From Achromobacter marplatensis (GTDB taxonomy: Bacteria > Pseudomonadota > Gammaproteobacteria > Burkholderiales > Burkholderiaceae_B): a DNA stretch of 64,000 nucleotides. The translations under genes were made by a program, and so were the position numbers. Location of the stretch: the NCBI RefSeq assembly GCF_002209535.1, contig NZ_NJIG01000024.1:1-64000 (forward strand), in the 5' to 3' direction. Shown here piece by piece: positions 16,669 through 25,054 of the stretch. How positions within the stretch are numbered: position 1 is the stretch's first letter; each line of letters begins with the position of its first letter. The notes beneath the pieces are model-generated. The model was given only the letters and a program-made list of their open reading frames with translations. It was not told the origin of the DNA and ran no database searches.

Positions 16669-17721
16669 ATGTCCGCTTTGCTCACCATCGAAGGCGTGTC
16701 GATGCGCTTTGGCGCCTACCAGGCGCTGGACCACATCGACCTGGACATCCAGCAGGGGGAGTTCGTCGCCCTGCTGGGGCCCAGCGGCTGCGGCAAGACC
16801 ACCTTGCTGCGCTCGATCGCCGGCTTCCTGAAGCCCGAATCGGGCCGCATCCTGATCGACGGCCAGGACATCAGCCGATTGGCCGCGCACCATCGTCCGC
16901 TTAACACGGTGTTCCAGAACTACGCGCTGTTTCCGCACATGACCGTGCTGGAGAACGTCGCCTATGGCCCGCGGCGCCAAGGCGCATCAAAGGCCGAGGC
17001 CGCCGAGCGCGCCCGCGCGGCGCTGGACATGGTGGGGCTGGCGGACTTCGGCCCGCGCTACCCCCGCGAGATGTCCGGCGGCCAGCAGCAACGGGTGGCG
17101 CTGGCGCGCGCCATCGTCAACCAGCCCAAGCTGTTGTTGCTGGACGAACCGTTGTCGGCGCTGGACCTGAAGCTGCGCAAGCGCATGCAACTGGAGCTCA
17201 AGCACCTGCAAGCCAAGCTGGGTATCGCCTTCATCTTCGTCACTCACGATCAGGAAGAAGCGATGACCATGGCCGACCGGGTCGTCGTCATGCATGCGGG
17301 GCGCATCGAACAGGTGGGCGCAGGCACGGACATCTATCGCCAGCCCGCCACGCGCTTCGTGGCGGAGTTCATCGGCGACGCGAACTTCATGGCTTTCACC
17401 GCGACAGAGGGTGGCACCCTGCAGCTGGAGGCCCAGGGCCTGCGCGTGCCGCTGGGCGGCAAGCCGGCGCCCGCGCGCGGCGTGGCGGTGCTGCGGCCCG
17501 AAGACTTGCGGCTGAGCGCCGAAGCGTCCGCGCACACGCTGACCGGCGCGGTCACGGACGTCATCAACGTGGGCAGTCACAGCATGATCCACGTGGACAT
17601 CGGCGGCCAGTCGGTGGTGGCGCGCCATGGCGGCATTGCGCCTGCCGAGCTGCGCCCGGGCACGACGGTGCACCTGGCCTTCGCGCCGGAGCACCTGCAC
17701 CTGATCGGTGAACAGCCATGA
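16669..17721 (+). CDS. ABC transporter ATP-binding protein (PotA type)
   Basis: A 350-residue ATPase. Walker A GPSGCGKTT (about 38-46), Q-loop VFQNYALFPHMTVLENVAYG, signature MSGGQQQRVALARA, Walker B LLLLDEPLSALD and H-loop FVTHDQEEA are all intact. A C-terminal TOBE domain (about 275-345) is typical of the polyamine/spermidine family. It energises the two permeases that follow. It starts 16 bp after the binding-protein stop, and its own stop overlaps the next start (ATGA). Confidence 0.93.
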   Translation: MSALLTIEGVSMRFGAYQALDHIDLDIQQGEFVALLGPSGCGKTTLLRSIAGFLKPESGRILIDGQDISRLAAHHRPLNTVFQNYALFPHMTVLENVAYGPRRQGASKAEAAERARAALDMVGLADFGPRYPREMSGGQQQRVALARAIVNQPKLLLLDEPLSALDLKLRKRMQLELKHLQAKLGIAFIFVTHDQEEAMTMADRVVVMHAGRIEQVGAGTDIYRQPATRFVAEFIGDANFMAFTATEGGTLQLEAQGLRVPLGGKPAPARGVAVLRPEDLRLSAEASAHTLTGAVTDVINVGSHSMIHVDIGGQSVVARHGGIAPAELRPGTTVHLAFAPEHLHLIGEQP

Positions 17722-18566
17722 ACCGGCGCGCCTGGCTCTCGCCTGGCCTGCTGCTGGCGGCCCCCGTGCTGTTCTTTGCGGCCTTCTTCCTGGCGCCGTT
17801 GGCGGTGGTGGCGTTGGCCAGCATCACGGGCGGGCCAGACGGCGGGACGCTGACCTTGCAACAGTACCTGCGCGTGCTGGCCGACCAATATCACTGGGAT
17901 GTGATCCTGGTGACCTTCCGACTGGCCTTCTTCACCACCGTCGTATGCGTGATCCTGGGCTACCCGCTCGCGTGGTACCTGGTGCGCGTGGTGCGCTGGC
18001 AGGCGTGGCGTCGCTTCTGCGTGATCCTGCTGGTGGTGCCGCTGTTCACCAGCAACATCGTGCGCGCGTTCGGCTGGATGGTGCTGCTGGGCCGTAACGG
18101 CCTGGTCAACCAGGCGATGGTTGGCGTCGGCGCGGCCGACCGTCCGGTGCGCTTCATCGGCACCGAGTTGGGCATTCTGATCGGCATGGTCTACGTACTG
18201 CTGCCTTTCGTGGTGCTGGCGGTGGGCAATGCGCTGGCCCGGGTGGACCCGGCCTGCGAGCAGGCGTCCGCAGACCTGGGCGCAAGCCCGACGGCGACGT
18301 TCTTCCACATCACCTGGCCGCTGACGCTGCCCGGCGTGGTGTCGGGCGCCATCATCGTCTTCACATTGGCGGTCAGCGCGTATGTGACACCTGCGTTGCT
18401 GTCCGGCGGACGGATCTCGGTCTTGTCCATGCTGATCTTCCAGCAATACAGCTCGGTCTTCGATTTCCACTACGGCGGAGCGCTGAGCATGGTGCTGCTG
18501 GTCTTCACCCTGATTCTGGTTGCGCTGGCGAACCGCGCCGCCACCCTGCCTGGAGCCGCGCGATGA
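17718..18566 (+). CDS. ABC transporter permease 1 (PotB type)
   Basis: A 282-residue inner-membrane permease with about six helices; the first is LLLAAPVLFFAAFFLAPLAV. The BPD_transp_1 EAA-like loop reads EQASADLGASPTATFFHITWPLTLPG (about 190-215), with the conserved Gly. It pairs with the next permease to form the channel of the polyamine-type importer. ATGA overlaps at both ends show translational coupling. Confidence 0.92.
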   Translation: MNRRAWLSPGLLLAAPVLFFAAFFLAPLAVVALASITGGPDGGTLTLQQYLRVLADQYHWDVILVTFRLAFFTTVVCVILGYPLAWYLVRVVRWQAWRRFCVILLVVPLFTSNIVRAFGWMVLLGRNGLVNQAMVGVGAADRPVRFIGTELGILIGMVYVLLPFVVLAVGNALARVDPACEQASADLGASPTATFFHITWPLTLPGVVSGAIIVFTLAVSAYVTPALLSGGRISVLSMLIFQQYSSVFDFHYGGALSMVLLVFTLILVALANRAATLPGAAR

Positions 18567-19354
18567 TCGCCCGCAATCTGATCCGCCTGATCGCGCTGGC
18601 CGTGCTGGCCTACCTGGCCCTGCCGCTGGTGGTGATCCTGGGCTCGTCGTTCACGGCCACGCCGTACCTGGCGTTCCCGCCCCAGGGCTGGACGCTGGAG
18701 TGGTACCGCACCCTGCTGGTGGAAGCCGGCTACGTCGCCGCGTTCACCACCAGCACGGTGCTGGCGCTGGCGGCGACCGTTGCCGCCGTCGTGCTGACCG
18801 TGCCCGCTGCGCTGGCGGTGGCGCGCTACGAATTCCCGGGAAAGGCGGCGCTGACGTCGGTGCTGATGTCGCCGCTGGTGCTGCCGCACATCGTGCTGGG
18901 CGCGGCGCTGCTGCAGTACGGCGCGTATTTCGGCCTGACGCGCAGCTTCCTGTCGCTGTTGATCGGGCACATCGTCATCATCGCGCCGTTCGTGCTGCGT
19001 TCAACACTGACCCTGCTGACGCCGGAGCAGCGCGCGCTGGAAGAGGCTTCCGCGGACCTGGGCGCCAACCCTTGGACCACATTCTTCCTGGTGGTGCTGC
19101 CGCAGATCCGGCCGGGCATCGTGACCGGTTCCATCTTCGCGTTCATCTCGTCATGGATCAACGTGGAGCTTTCCATCTTCAACACCACGGCGGACCTGAA
19201 CACCATCCCCGTGAAGCTTTTCAACTACGTGCAGTACACGATAGATCCGACCATCGCAGCCGTATCGGGCGCCACGATCGTGGTTGCGGTGATCGCCATC
19301 GTCATTCTTGATTTGACCGTCGGGCTGGACATGCTGTCCGAACGCGGCAAATAG
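18563..19354 (+). CDS. ABC transporter permease 2 (PotC type)
   Basis: A 263-residue inner-membrane permease with six predicted helices and the EAA loop EEASADLGANPWTTFFLVVLP (about 155-175), very similar to that of permease 1. PotC-like proteins form the heterodimeric channel with PotB-like partners. The start overlaps the previous stop (ATGA). The next gene, the racemase-family enzyme, starts 53 bp later with its own SD. Confidence 0.92.
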   Translation: MIARNLIRLIALAVLAYLALPLVVILGSSFTATPYLAFPPQGWTLEWYRTLLVEAGYVAAFTTSTVLALAATVAAVVLTVPAALAVARYEFPGKAALTSVLMSPLVLPHIVLGAALLQYGAYFGLTRSFLSLLIGHIVIIAPFVLRSTLTLLTPEQRALEEASADLGANPWTTFFLVVLPQIRPGIVTGSIFAFISSWINVELSIFNTTADLNTIPVKLFNYVQYTIDPTIAAVSGATIVVAVIAIVILDLTVGLDMLSERGK

Positions 19355-19407
19355 TTTCTCGACTCCCGGGTTTTCCCCTCATCCTACTTTTGTCTGGAGC
19401 CACAGTC

Positions 19408-20421
19408 ATGCGCAAGCAAGACGCGTTCGATGTCATCTATACCCATACCGAAGGCGAGCCCCTGTGCATCGTGCATAGCGGCATCCCCTACCCCGCCGGA
19501 TCCACCATCCTGGAAAAGCGGGCTTTCCTGGAGCAGAACTACGACTGGCTGCGTCAAGCGCTGATGCGCGAACCGCGCGGCCACAAGGACATGTTCGGCG
19601 TATTCCTCACGCCGCCGTCCAGTCCCGAATTCGACGCCGGCCTGATCTACATCGACGGCACCGAGTATTCCCACATGTGCGGCCACGGCACGATCGCGGT
19701 CAGCATGGCGATGGTGGCCAATGGCCTGGTGGCGCGCGGCAAGGACGGCATCACCAAGATCCGCTTTGAAACCACGGCCGGCCTGGTCGTGTCGGAAGTG
19801 GCATCCGAAGGCGACAACGTGCTGTGGACGCGCTTCGAGAACGTGCCGGCCTACGTGGCGGCGCAGGACATCCCGGTGGAACTGCCGGGCTACGGCAAGC
19901 TGTCCGCCGACATCGTCTGGGGCGGCAACTACTTCGGCATCGTGGACCTGTCGGGTTGCGACCTGCGGATCTCGCCGGACAACGGCACCGAGCTGTCGCG
20001 CATGGGCCTGATCGTGCGTGACCAGTTGAACGCGCGCCATCGCATCCAGCACCCGACCGAAGCGCACATCAACAATCTGAACTTCATCACGTTCTGGCAT
20101 CAGCCGACGATCGAAGGCGCGTTCTACAAGAACGTGCACGTGTTCAGCGCCGGCCAGCTAGACCGTTCGCCCGGCGGCACGGGCACCAGCGCCATGATGG
20201 CCATGTTCGAGGCGCGCGGAAAGATGGGCCTGAACCAGCCGATCAAATCCGAAGGCCTGCTGGGCAGCGGCACGTTTGAAGGCTGCCTGCTGGGCGAGGT
20301 AGACCTGAACGGCACGCGCGCCGTCCGGCCCACCGTCAAGGGCACCGCCAGCATCCTGGGCACCGCGCGCTGGGTGATCGACCGCAACGACCCGGTCGGC
20401 GCGGGCTTCCTGATCCGCTGA
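19408..20421 (+). CDS. Proline racemase-family protein with Cys/Gly active-site pair
   Basis: A 337-residue member of the proline racemase/hydroxyproline epimerase/trans-3-hydroxyproline dehydratase superfamily. The first catalytic Cys is present in SHMCGHGTIAVS (about residue 90). The second site reads DRSPGGTGTSAMMA: the usual Cys (racemase, epimerase) or Thr (dehydratase) is Gly, encoded by GGC. With one acid/base missing, two-base racemisation is not expected; a lyase or other one-base reaction is possible. It closes the transporter operon under the GlxA-type regulator, so it probably handles the imported compound. The start at 19408 has TGGAG upstream. Confidence 0.9.
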   Translation: MRKQDAFDVIYTHTEGEPLCIVHSGIPYPAGSTILEKRAFLEQNYDWLRQALMREPRGHKDMFGVFLTPPSSPEFDAGLIYIDGTEYSHMCGHGTIAVSMAMVANGLVARGKDGITKIRFETTAGLVVSEVASEGDNVLWTRFENVPAYVAAQDIPVELPGYGKLSADIVWGGNYFGIVDLSGCDLRISPDNGTELSRMGLIVRDQLNARHRIQHPTEAHINNLNFITFWHQPTIEGAFYKNVHVFSAGQLDRSPGGTGTSAMMAMFEARGKMGLNQPIKSEGLLGSGTFEGCLLGEVDLNGTRAVRPTVKGTASILGTARWVIDRNDPVGAGFLIR

Positions 20422-20432
20422 ACCCGGCAGGC

Positions 20433-20613
20433 CGTAGGATGGGTGAAGCGCGGGGGTTCTTAGGCGAGAACGCTGCTGCCCAGCGCGCGTAACCCATCAA
20501 GCAGCGGTGATTTCTTGGCAACTTTAGCTACAACGCAAGCGCTGCCTGATGGGTTGCGCGCGCTGAACGCGAGAGTCCTTGCTTAAGAACTCTCGCGCTT
20601 CACCCATCCTACG
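20433..20613. repeat. Inverted pair of a palindromic repeat element
   Basis: Two arms of about 70 bp face each other around a spacer at 20507-20539. The left arm (20433-20506) runs from CGTAGGATGGGTGAAGCGCG to AACCCATCAAGCAGCG. The right arm (20540-20613) runs from CGCTGCCTGATGGGTTGCGC to CGCTTCACCCATCCTACG. Each arm also has its own ends in inverted order (GATGGGT/ACCCATC), as in REP-type units. A related single copy is at 36351-36415. It separates two convergent operons and would fold into a strong terminator-like structure. Confidence 0.75.
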
Positions 20614-20618
20614 ATCGC

Positions 20619-22220
20619 TCAGGGTGCCTGAGCGGCGTCCTCGAGGATCATTTCGGCGCCGCGCTCGGCCACCATCATGACGGCGGCCTGCGTGTTGCCG
20701 GAGACCATCTTCGGCATCACCGACGCGTCCACCACGCGCAGCCCCGTCAGGCCGTTCACGCGCAAGCGCACGTCGGTCACGGCGGCCGCGTCCGAGCCCA
20801 TGCGGCAGGTGCCGATGGGGTGATAGATCGTCTGGCCATTGCGCCGCGCGAAGTCCAGCCATTGCTCGTCGCTTTCCACGGCGGCGCCGGGGCTGACTTC
20901 GGCCTCGATGAACCGTTGCATGGCCGGTTGTCCCACGATACGGCGCGCCACTTTCATGCCGCCGACGAGGCTGTCGCGATCGATCTGCGCCGACAGGAAG
21001 TTCGGGCGGATCGACGGGCCCGCCAAGGGATCGGCGGATTTGATGTGGATGCTGCCCACCGATTCCGGGCGCAGCTGTGCCACGCCGATCGTCATGCCCG
21101 GATGGCGGTCCAGGATGCGTTCGGCCGCGTTGGCATAGCTGGCATGCACGAAGAAGAACTGCACATCGGGCGTCGGCAGGTCAGGCGCGCTCTTGACGAA
21201 GCCGTGGACGAGCCCCGTGCCCAGCGTCAGGATGCCGGTGTGGCGGGTGTAGTAGCGAGCGACCTGTTGCGCCAGGCGCCAGCCGCGCGACATTTCGTTC
21301 AAGGTCACGGCATTCTTCACGCGCCAATTCATGCGCGTCGCGAAGTGGTCGATATAGTTTTCACCGACCTGCGCCTGCGCGTGCACCAGCGGGATGTTGA
21401 AGGATTGCAGCCGCGCCGGATCGCCCACGCCGGACAGTTCCAGCAACTGCGGCGACTGCACCGCCCCCAGGCACAGCACCGTTTCGCGGCGCGCCCGCAC
21501 GGTGTGCTCCTGGCCGTTCTGGCGATACGTCACGCCCACGCAACGCTTGCCCTCGAACACCAGCCGCGTCACATGCGCGCCGCACTCCACCTTCAGGTTC
21601 TGGCGGCCGGCCGCGGGCTTCATATAGCCGTCCACCACGCTCCAACGCCTGCCGCGATGCTGCAGTACCTGGTAGTAGCCCACGCCTTCCTGGTTGCCGC
21701 TGTTGTAGTCGGCGTTCAGCGGCTGGCCATCCTCTTGCGCCGCGCGCAGGAAAGCGTCGGACACCGGAAAGCGTTCGGCGACTTCCTCCAGATGCATCGG
21801 CCCGTTCTTGCCCCGGCTTTCGCCGCCGGGTTCGTAATGCTCGATCTTGCGGAACAGCCGTTCGGCCTGCGCATGCCCCCAACCCGTCGCACCCGCGGCT
21901 TCCCAGCCGTCGTAGTCCTGCGACTGGCCTCGCACGTAGATCATGCCGTTGATCAGCGTGGACCCGCCCACGCCCTTGCCGCGCGGCACGGCGATGGTGC
22001 GGCCGTGGACGTTGTCTTCGGGCTCGGTCGCAAAGCGCCAGTTGTAGTCCGGGTTCACCAGCAGCTTGGAAAAGCCCGCCGGAATCGAGATCCACATGCT
22101 GCGGGCCTCGAAGCCGGCTTCCAGCATCAGGACGCGATGCTTGCCGTCGGCGGTGAGCCGGTTGGCCAGGATGCAACCCGCCGTGCCGCCGCCCGCAATA
22201 ATGAAATCGTAGTCGCCCAT
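20619..22220 (-). CDS. GMC-family FAD-dependent oxidoreductase
   Basis: A 533-residue flavoprotein of the choline dehydrogenase/alcohol oxidase family. It has the N-terminal FAD dinucleotide fold (DYDFIIAGGGTAGCILANRL, residues 3-22), the GMC signature PRGKGVGGSTLINGMIYVRG (about 80-99), a second signature around GAVQSPQLLELSGVG, and the C-terminal catalytic region TIYHPIGTCRMG with its His and VVDASVMPKMVSGNTQAAVMM. It oxidises an alcohol to an aldehyde or ketone. It is the last gene of the transketolase operon, 35 bp after the shikimate dehydrogenase-like gene. Confidence 0.92.
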   Translation of the reverse strand: MGDYDFIIAGGGTAGCILANRLTADGKHRVLMLEAGFEARSMWISIPAGFSKLLVNPDYNWRFATEPEDNVHGRTIAVPRGKGVGGSTLINGMIYVRGQSQDYDGWEAAGATGWGHAQAERLFRKIEHYEPGGESRGKNGPMHLEEVAERFPVSDAFLRAAQEDGQPLNADYNSGNQEGVGYYQVLQHRGRRWSVVDGYMKPAAGRQNLKVECGAHVTRLVFEGKRCVGVTYRQNGQEHTVRARRETVLCLGAVQSPQLLELSGVGDPARLQSFNIPLVHAQAQVGENYIDHFATRMNWRVKNAVTLNEMSRGWRLAQQVARYYTRHTGILTLGTGLVHGFVKSAPDLPTPDVQFFFVHASYANAAERILDRHPGMTIGVAQLRPESVGSIHIKSADPLAGPSIRPNFLSAQIDRDSLVGGMKVARRIVGQPAMQRFIEAEVSPGAAVESDEQWLDFARRNGQTIYHPIGTCRMGSDAAAVTDVRLRVNGLTGLRVVDASVMPKMVSGNTQAAVMMVAERGAEMILEDAAQAP

Positions 22221-22255
22221 CTTTTTATCTACTCCGTCCTGATATCGGCTGCATG

Positions 22256-23059
22256 CTATTTCGCGGGAACCACGCCCAGCATCTCGGCCATCAGCTCGAT
22301 CTGGCAGGCCAGCATCGGCGCGCCGTAATGCACCTTGCAGCCCTTGGCCTGGGCGGCCAGCAACAGCGCCGTGTCCTTGGGCTGCATGATGACTTCGCAC
22401 ACCAGTTGGTCCGGCGTCAGGCGGTTGGTATCGAGCGGCAACGCGTCGCCTTCCTTCATGCCCAGCGACGTGCCGTTGACGACCAGGTCATGGCCGGCAG
22501 GGTCCGGCGTGCCGACCGTGATCTTGGCGTCGGGATGCAGCGACAGGATGCGGGCCTTCAGGTCTTCGGCCTTGGCCGGCGTGCGGTTGGCGATGGTCAG
22601 CCGCGATACACCCGCCTGGATCAGTGCAAAGCCGATGGCATTGGCCGCGCCGCCGGCGCCCGCCAGATAGGCGCTTTTCCCCTGCACGGGTACACCCGCC
22701 GTCAGCAGGCCGCGCACGAAGCCTTCGCCATCCAACATATGCGCCACCAGCCGGCCGTCCGCGTCACGGCGCACCACGTTCGCTGCGCCGATCTTGCGAG
22801 CGACCGGCGTGACCTCATCCACCAGGTCCAGGATGGCGGTCTTGTGCGGCATGGTGATGATGACGCCCCCCAGGTTCTCCAGGCGCCGCAGGCCGTCGAC
22901 CACGGCGGCCAGATTGTCGGGCCGCGCATGGAACGGCACGCACACCCCGTCGAAACCGATCTTGGCGAACAGCTCGTTCATGCGCTGGGGCGTCTTCACA
23001 TGATGGATCGGGTCGGCCAGGATGCCGAACAGGCGCGTGTTTCCGCTGATTTCCTTCAT
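22256..23059 (-). CDS. Shikimate dehydrogenase-like NAD(P)-dependent oxidoreductase
   Basis: A 267-residue AroE-family protein. The catalytic Lys is present in IITMPHKTA and the NAD(P) fold in YLAGAGGAANAIGF. Substrate-contact positions differ from true AroE: the usual HSKSP is HHVKTP, and NTDGVG is MLDGEG, although the Asp is kept. It is therefore probably not the biosynthetic enzyme but a catabolic dehydrogenase for another hydroxylated acid. It lies between the split transketolase and the GMC oxidoreductase in one operon. Confidence 0.88.
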   Translation of the reverse strand: MKEISGNTRLFGILADPIHHVKTPQRMNELFAKIGFDGVCVPFHARPDNLAAVVDGLRRLENLGGVIITMPHKTAILDLVDEVTPVARKIGAANVVRRDADGRLVAHMLDGEGFVRGLLTAGVPVQGKSAYLAGAGGAANAIGFALIQAGVSRLTIANRTPAKAEDLKARILSLHPDAKITVGTPDPAGHDLVVNGTSLGMKEGDALPLDTNRLTPDQLVCEVIMQPKDTALLLAAQAKGCKVHYGAPMLACQIELMAEMLGVVPAK

Positions 23060-23073
23060 CGTGTTCTCCGGGG

Positions 23074-24072
23074 TCAGGCTTTATTTGGGGTTTTGATCAC
23101 TTCGCGGGCCACTTCGCCGATGCCGGCGGCGTCCAGCTTGTAGTGCGCGTACAGCGTGGTGGGCGGGGCGATCAGGCTGTATTCATCATAGATGCCGTGG
23201 CGGCGCAGTCGGGTGCCCGTGCCGGCATCCGCCAGCACTTCAGCCACGGCCGAACCCAGCCCGCCCAGCACGTTGTGTTCTTCCACCGTCATCATCAGGC
23301 GCGCCTGCCCTGCCGCCGCCAGCACGGCGTCGCGATCCAGCGGCTTGATAGTCGGCATGTCGATCACGCCGACCGACAACCCTTCCTGGCGCAGCTGTTC
23401 TGCCGCGGCCAACGCGGCATGCAGCGTGATCCCGCAAGCGATGATGTTCAGGTCGCTGCCCGTCGAATGCACGATCGCGCGGCCGAATTCGAACGGTGCG
23501 CCGTCTTCGTACACCTGCGGATCGCGGCCCCGCCCGATGCGGAAGTAGATGGGTTCGGGCCAGTCGACCGAGGCCTTGATGGCGGACGCCAGCTGCGGGC
23601 CGTCCGCGGGCGAGACGACCGTCAGGCCGGCCAGCGCGCGCATCGTCGAGATGTCTTCAGTGGCGTGATGCGATGTACCGTAAAAGCCCAGGCTGATGCC
23701 GGTATGGTGGCCGATCAGCCGGACCGGCAGCTTGGTGTAGGCCACATCCATGCGGATCTGTTCGCAGCACAGCAACCCCAGGAACGAGGCGAAGGTGGCC
23801 ACGAACGGCATCATGCCAGTCGTTGCCAGGCCGGCCGCCGCCGACACCATGTTCTGCTCGGAAATGCCGAACTGCACGTAGCGGTCCGGATAGGCCTGGG
23901 CAAAGCGGTTCAGGCCGTTGGAGTATTGCAGGTCGGCCGATCCGGCCACTACCGGGTGCCCGGCCTGCGCCAGTTCGATCAGCGCATCGGAAAGATAGGA
24001 CAGCCCGGGGTTCACCGCATTCAGGGCGCGGTACTGCCAGGAGTCGGGGGAGAGGACTTGTGCCTGTGCCAT
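23074..24072 (-). CDS. Transketolase-like protein, C-terminal subunit
   Basis: A 332-residue protein equal to the pyrimidine-binding and C-terminal domains of transketolase. The catalytic Glu that activates the thiamine ring is in FGISEQNMVSAAAGLA, and HHTGISLGFYGTSHHATEDI is the characteristic loop. It pairs with the 285-residue N-terminal subunit, whose TGA touches this ATG (TGA|ATG), to form a split enzyme that transfers a two-carbon unit between sugars. Split transketolases are known in dedicated pathways such as apiose or sulfoquinovose breakdown. Confidence 0.92.
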   Translation of the reverse strand: MAQAQVLSPDSWQYRALNAVNPGLSYLSDALIELAQAGHPVVAGSADLQYSNGLNRFAQAYPDRYVQFGISEQNMVSAAAGLATTGMMPFVATFASFLGLLCCEQIRMDVAYTKLPVRLIGHHTGISLGFYGTSHHATEDISTMRALAGLTVVSPADGPQLASAIKASVDWPEPIYFRIGRGRDPQVYEDGAPFEFGRAIVHSTGSDLNIIACGITLHAALAAAEQLRQEGLSVGVIDMPTIKPLDRDAVLAAAGQARLMMTVEEHNVLGGLGSAVAEVLADAGTGTRLRRHGIYDEYSLIAPPTTLYAHYKLDAAGIGEVAREVIKTPNKA

Positions 24073-24930
24073 TCAGATCTCGCGGGAGAGGATTTCGTCG
24101 ACGGCGCTTTGCGCATCTTGCGGCGCCAGATAGCCCAGGTGCCAACCCGGCTCGGTTTCCATGTAGGACACGCCTTTGCCCTTGATGGTCTTGGCAATCA
24201 CGCACGCTGGCCTCTCGCGAGCGTCGTCCGCACGCAGGCGGCGCAGCAGCGCCGTCAATTCCAGCAGGTTGTGGCCATCGACTTCGTGGACGTCCCAGCC
24301 GAACGCCAGCCACTTCTCTTTGAGCGACTCCACGCCCATCACGTCGTCCACCTTCCCGTCCAGCTGGTAGCCGTTGCGGTCGACGATGGCGATCAAGCGC
24401 GACAAGCGGTTATGCGCGGCGAACAATGCCGCTTCCCAGACCTGCCCTTCCTGCATTTCGCCGTCGCCCAGCATCACGAAGACATTGAAGTCGCGCTGGC
24501 TCATGCGCCCGCCCACCGCCATGCCCACGCCGTTGGACAGCGCGTGCCCGATTGAGCCCGAGCTGAAATCCACGCCAGGCACTTTGCTCATGTCTGGGTG
24601 GTCGCCCAGGGGGCTGCCCAGCCGGGTGTAGCCGTCCAGCAATTCGCGGTCGATGAAGCCGTGGTCGGCCAGCACCGGGAACAGTCCGACGGCGGCATGG
24701 CCCTTGCCCATCAGGAAGCGGTCGCGGTCCGGCCAATGGGGCTCGCCCGGACGCAGCCGCATCACGTCGTAATACAGCGACGCGAAGATTTCCGCGCACG
24801 AGAAGACCGAGCTGTAATGCCCGACCTTCGCGATTTCGATCAGTCTGATTGTCTCCAGCCGGATATGGCGGGCTTTCTCCCGCAGCATCCTGACCTCCCC
24901 CTCGGTGGGGGCCTCCTGGTGATGGCGCAT
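24073..24930 (-). CDS. Transketolase-like protein, N-terminal subunit
   Basis: A 285-residue thiamine diphosphate-binding half of a split transketolase. The ThDP/Mg motif GDGEMQEGQVWEAA ends about 25 residues later in VDRNGYQLDG, and the early His motifs VGHYSSVFSCAEI and MGKGHAAVGLFPVL are present. It is the first gene of a four-gene minus-strand operon. AAAGGA lies 7 bases upstream of the start. The palindrome ATATATGATATAT lies 23-35 bp upstream of the start codon, where a regulator would block or control initiation. Confidence 0.92.
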   Translation of the reverse strand: MRHHQEAPTEGEVRMLREKARHIRLETIRLIEIAKVGHYSSVFSCAEIFASLYYDVMRLRPGEPHWPDRDRFLMGKGHAAVGLFPVLADHGFIDRELLDGYTRLGSPLGDHPDMSKVPGVDFSSGSIGHALSNGVGMAVGGRMSQRDFNVFVMLGDGEMQEGQVWEAALFAAHNRLSRLIAIVDRNGYQLDGKVDDVMGVESLKEKWLAFGWDVHEVDGHNLLELTALLRRLRADDARERPACVIAKTIKGKGVSYMETEPGWHLGYLAPQDAQSAVDEILSREI

Positions 24931-24948
24931 GGCGCGTCCTTTCTTCGT

Positions 24949-24966
24949 TAGGATATATGATATATA
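24949..24966. promoter_or_regulatory. Putative GntR/FCD operator, site A
   Basis: ATATATGATATAT (24953-24965) is an exact odd palindrome (6+1+6). It is preceded by TAGG, so the 13-mer TAGGATATATGAT (24949-24961) is identical to one at 29591-29603. It lies between the transketolase operon and the GntR gene and can serve both divergent promoters. Confidence 0.65.
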
Positions 24967-25054
24967 ATATACCCATTGAGCTTGAATTGGCTATGGCGGG
25001 CTAGAATTCATTCCGGATTCACCCGTTCCCTCAATACAGCCAGCCCGAAACGTC

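Noticed and set aside
20433..20613. Insertion sequence or MITE with target duplication
   Set aside because: No transposase and no flanking direct repeat was seen. The inverted pair is better described as REP-like palindromic units.
20820..22328. A 502-codon plus-strand frame opposite the GMC oxidoreductase
   Set aside because: Antisense to a gene with clear FAD and GMC signatures; composition (His, Arg, Ala) is typical of a shadow frame.
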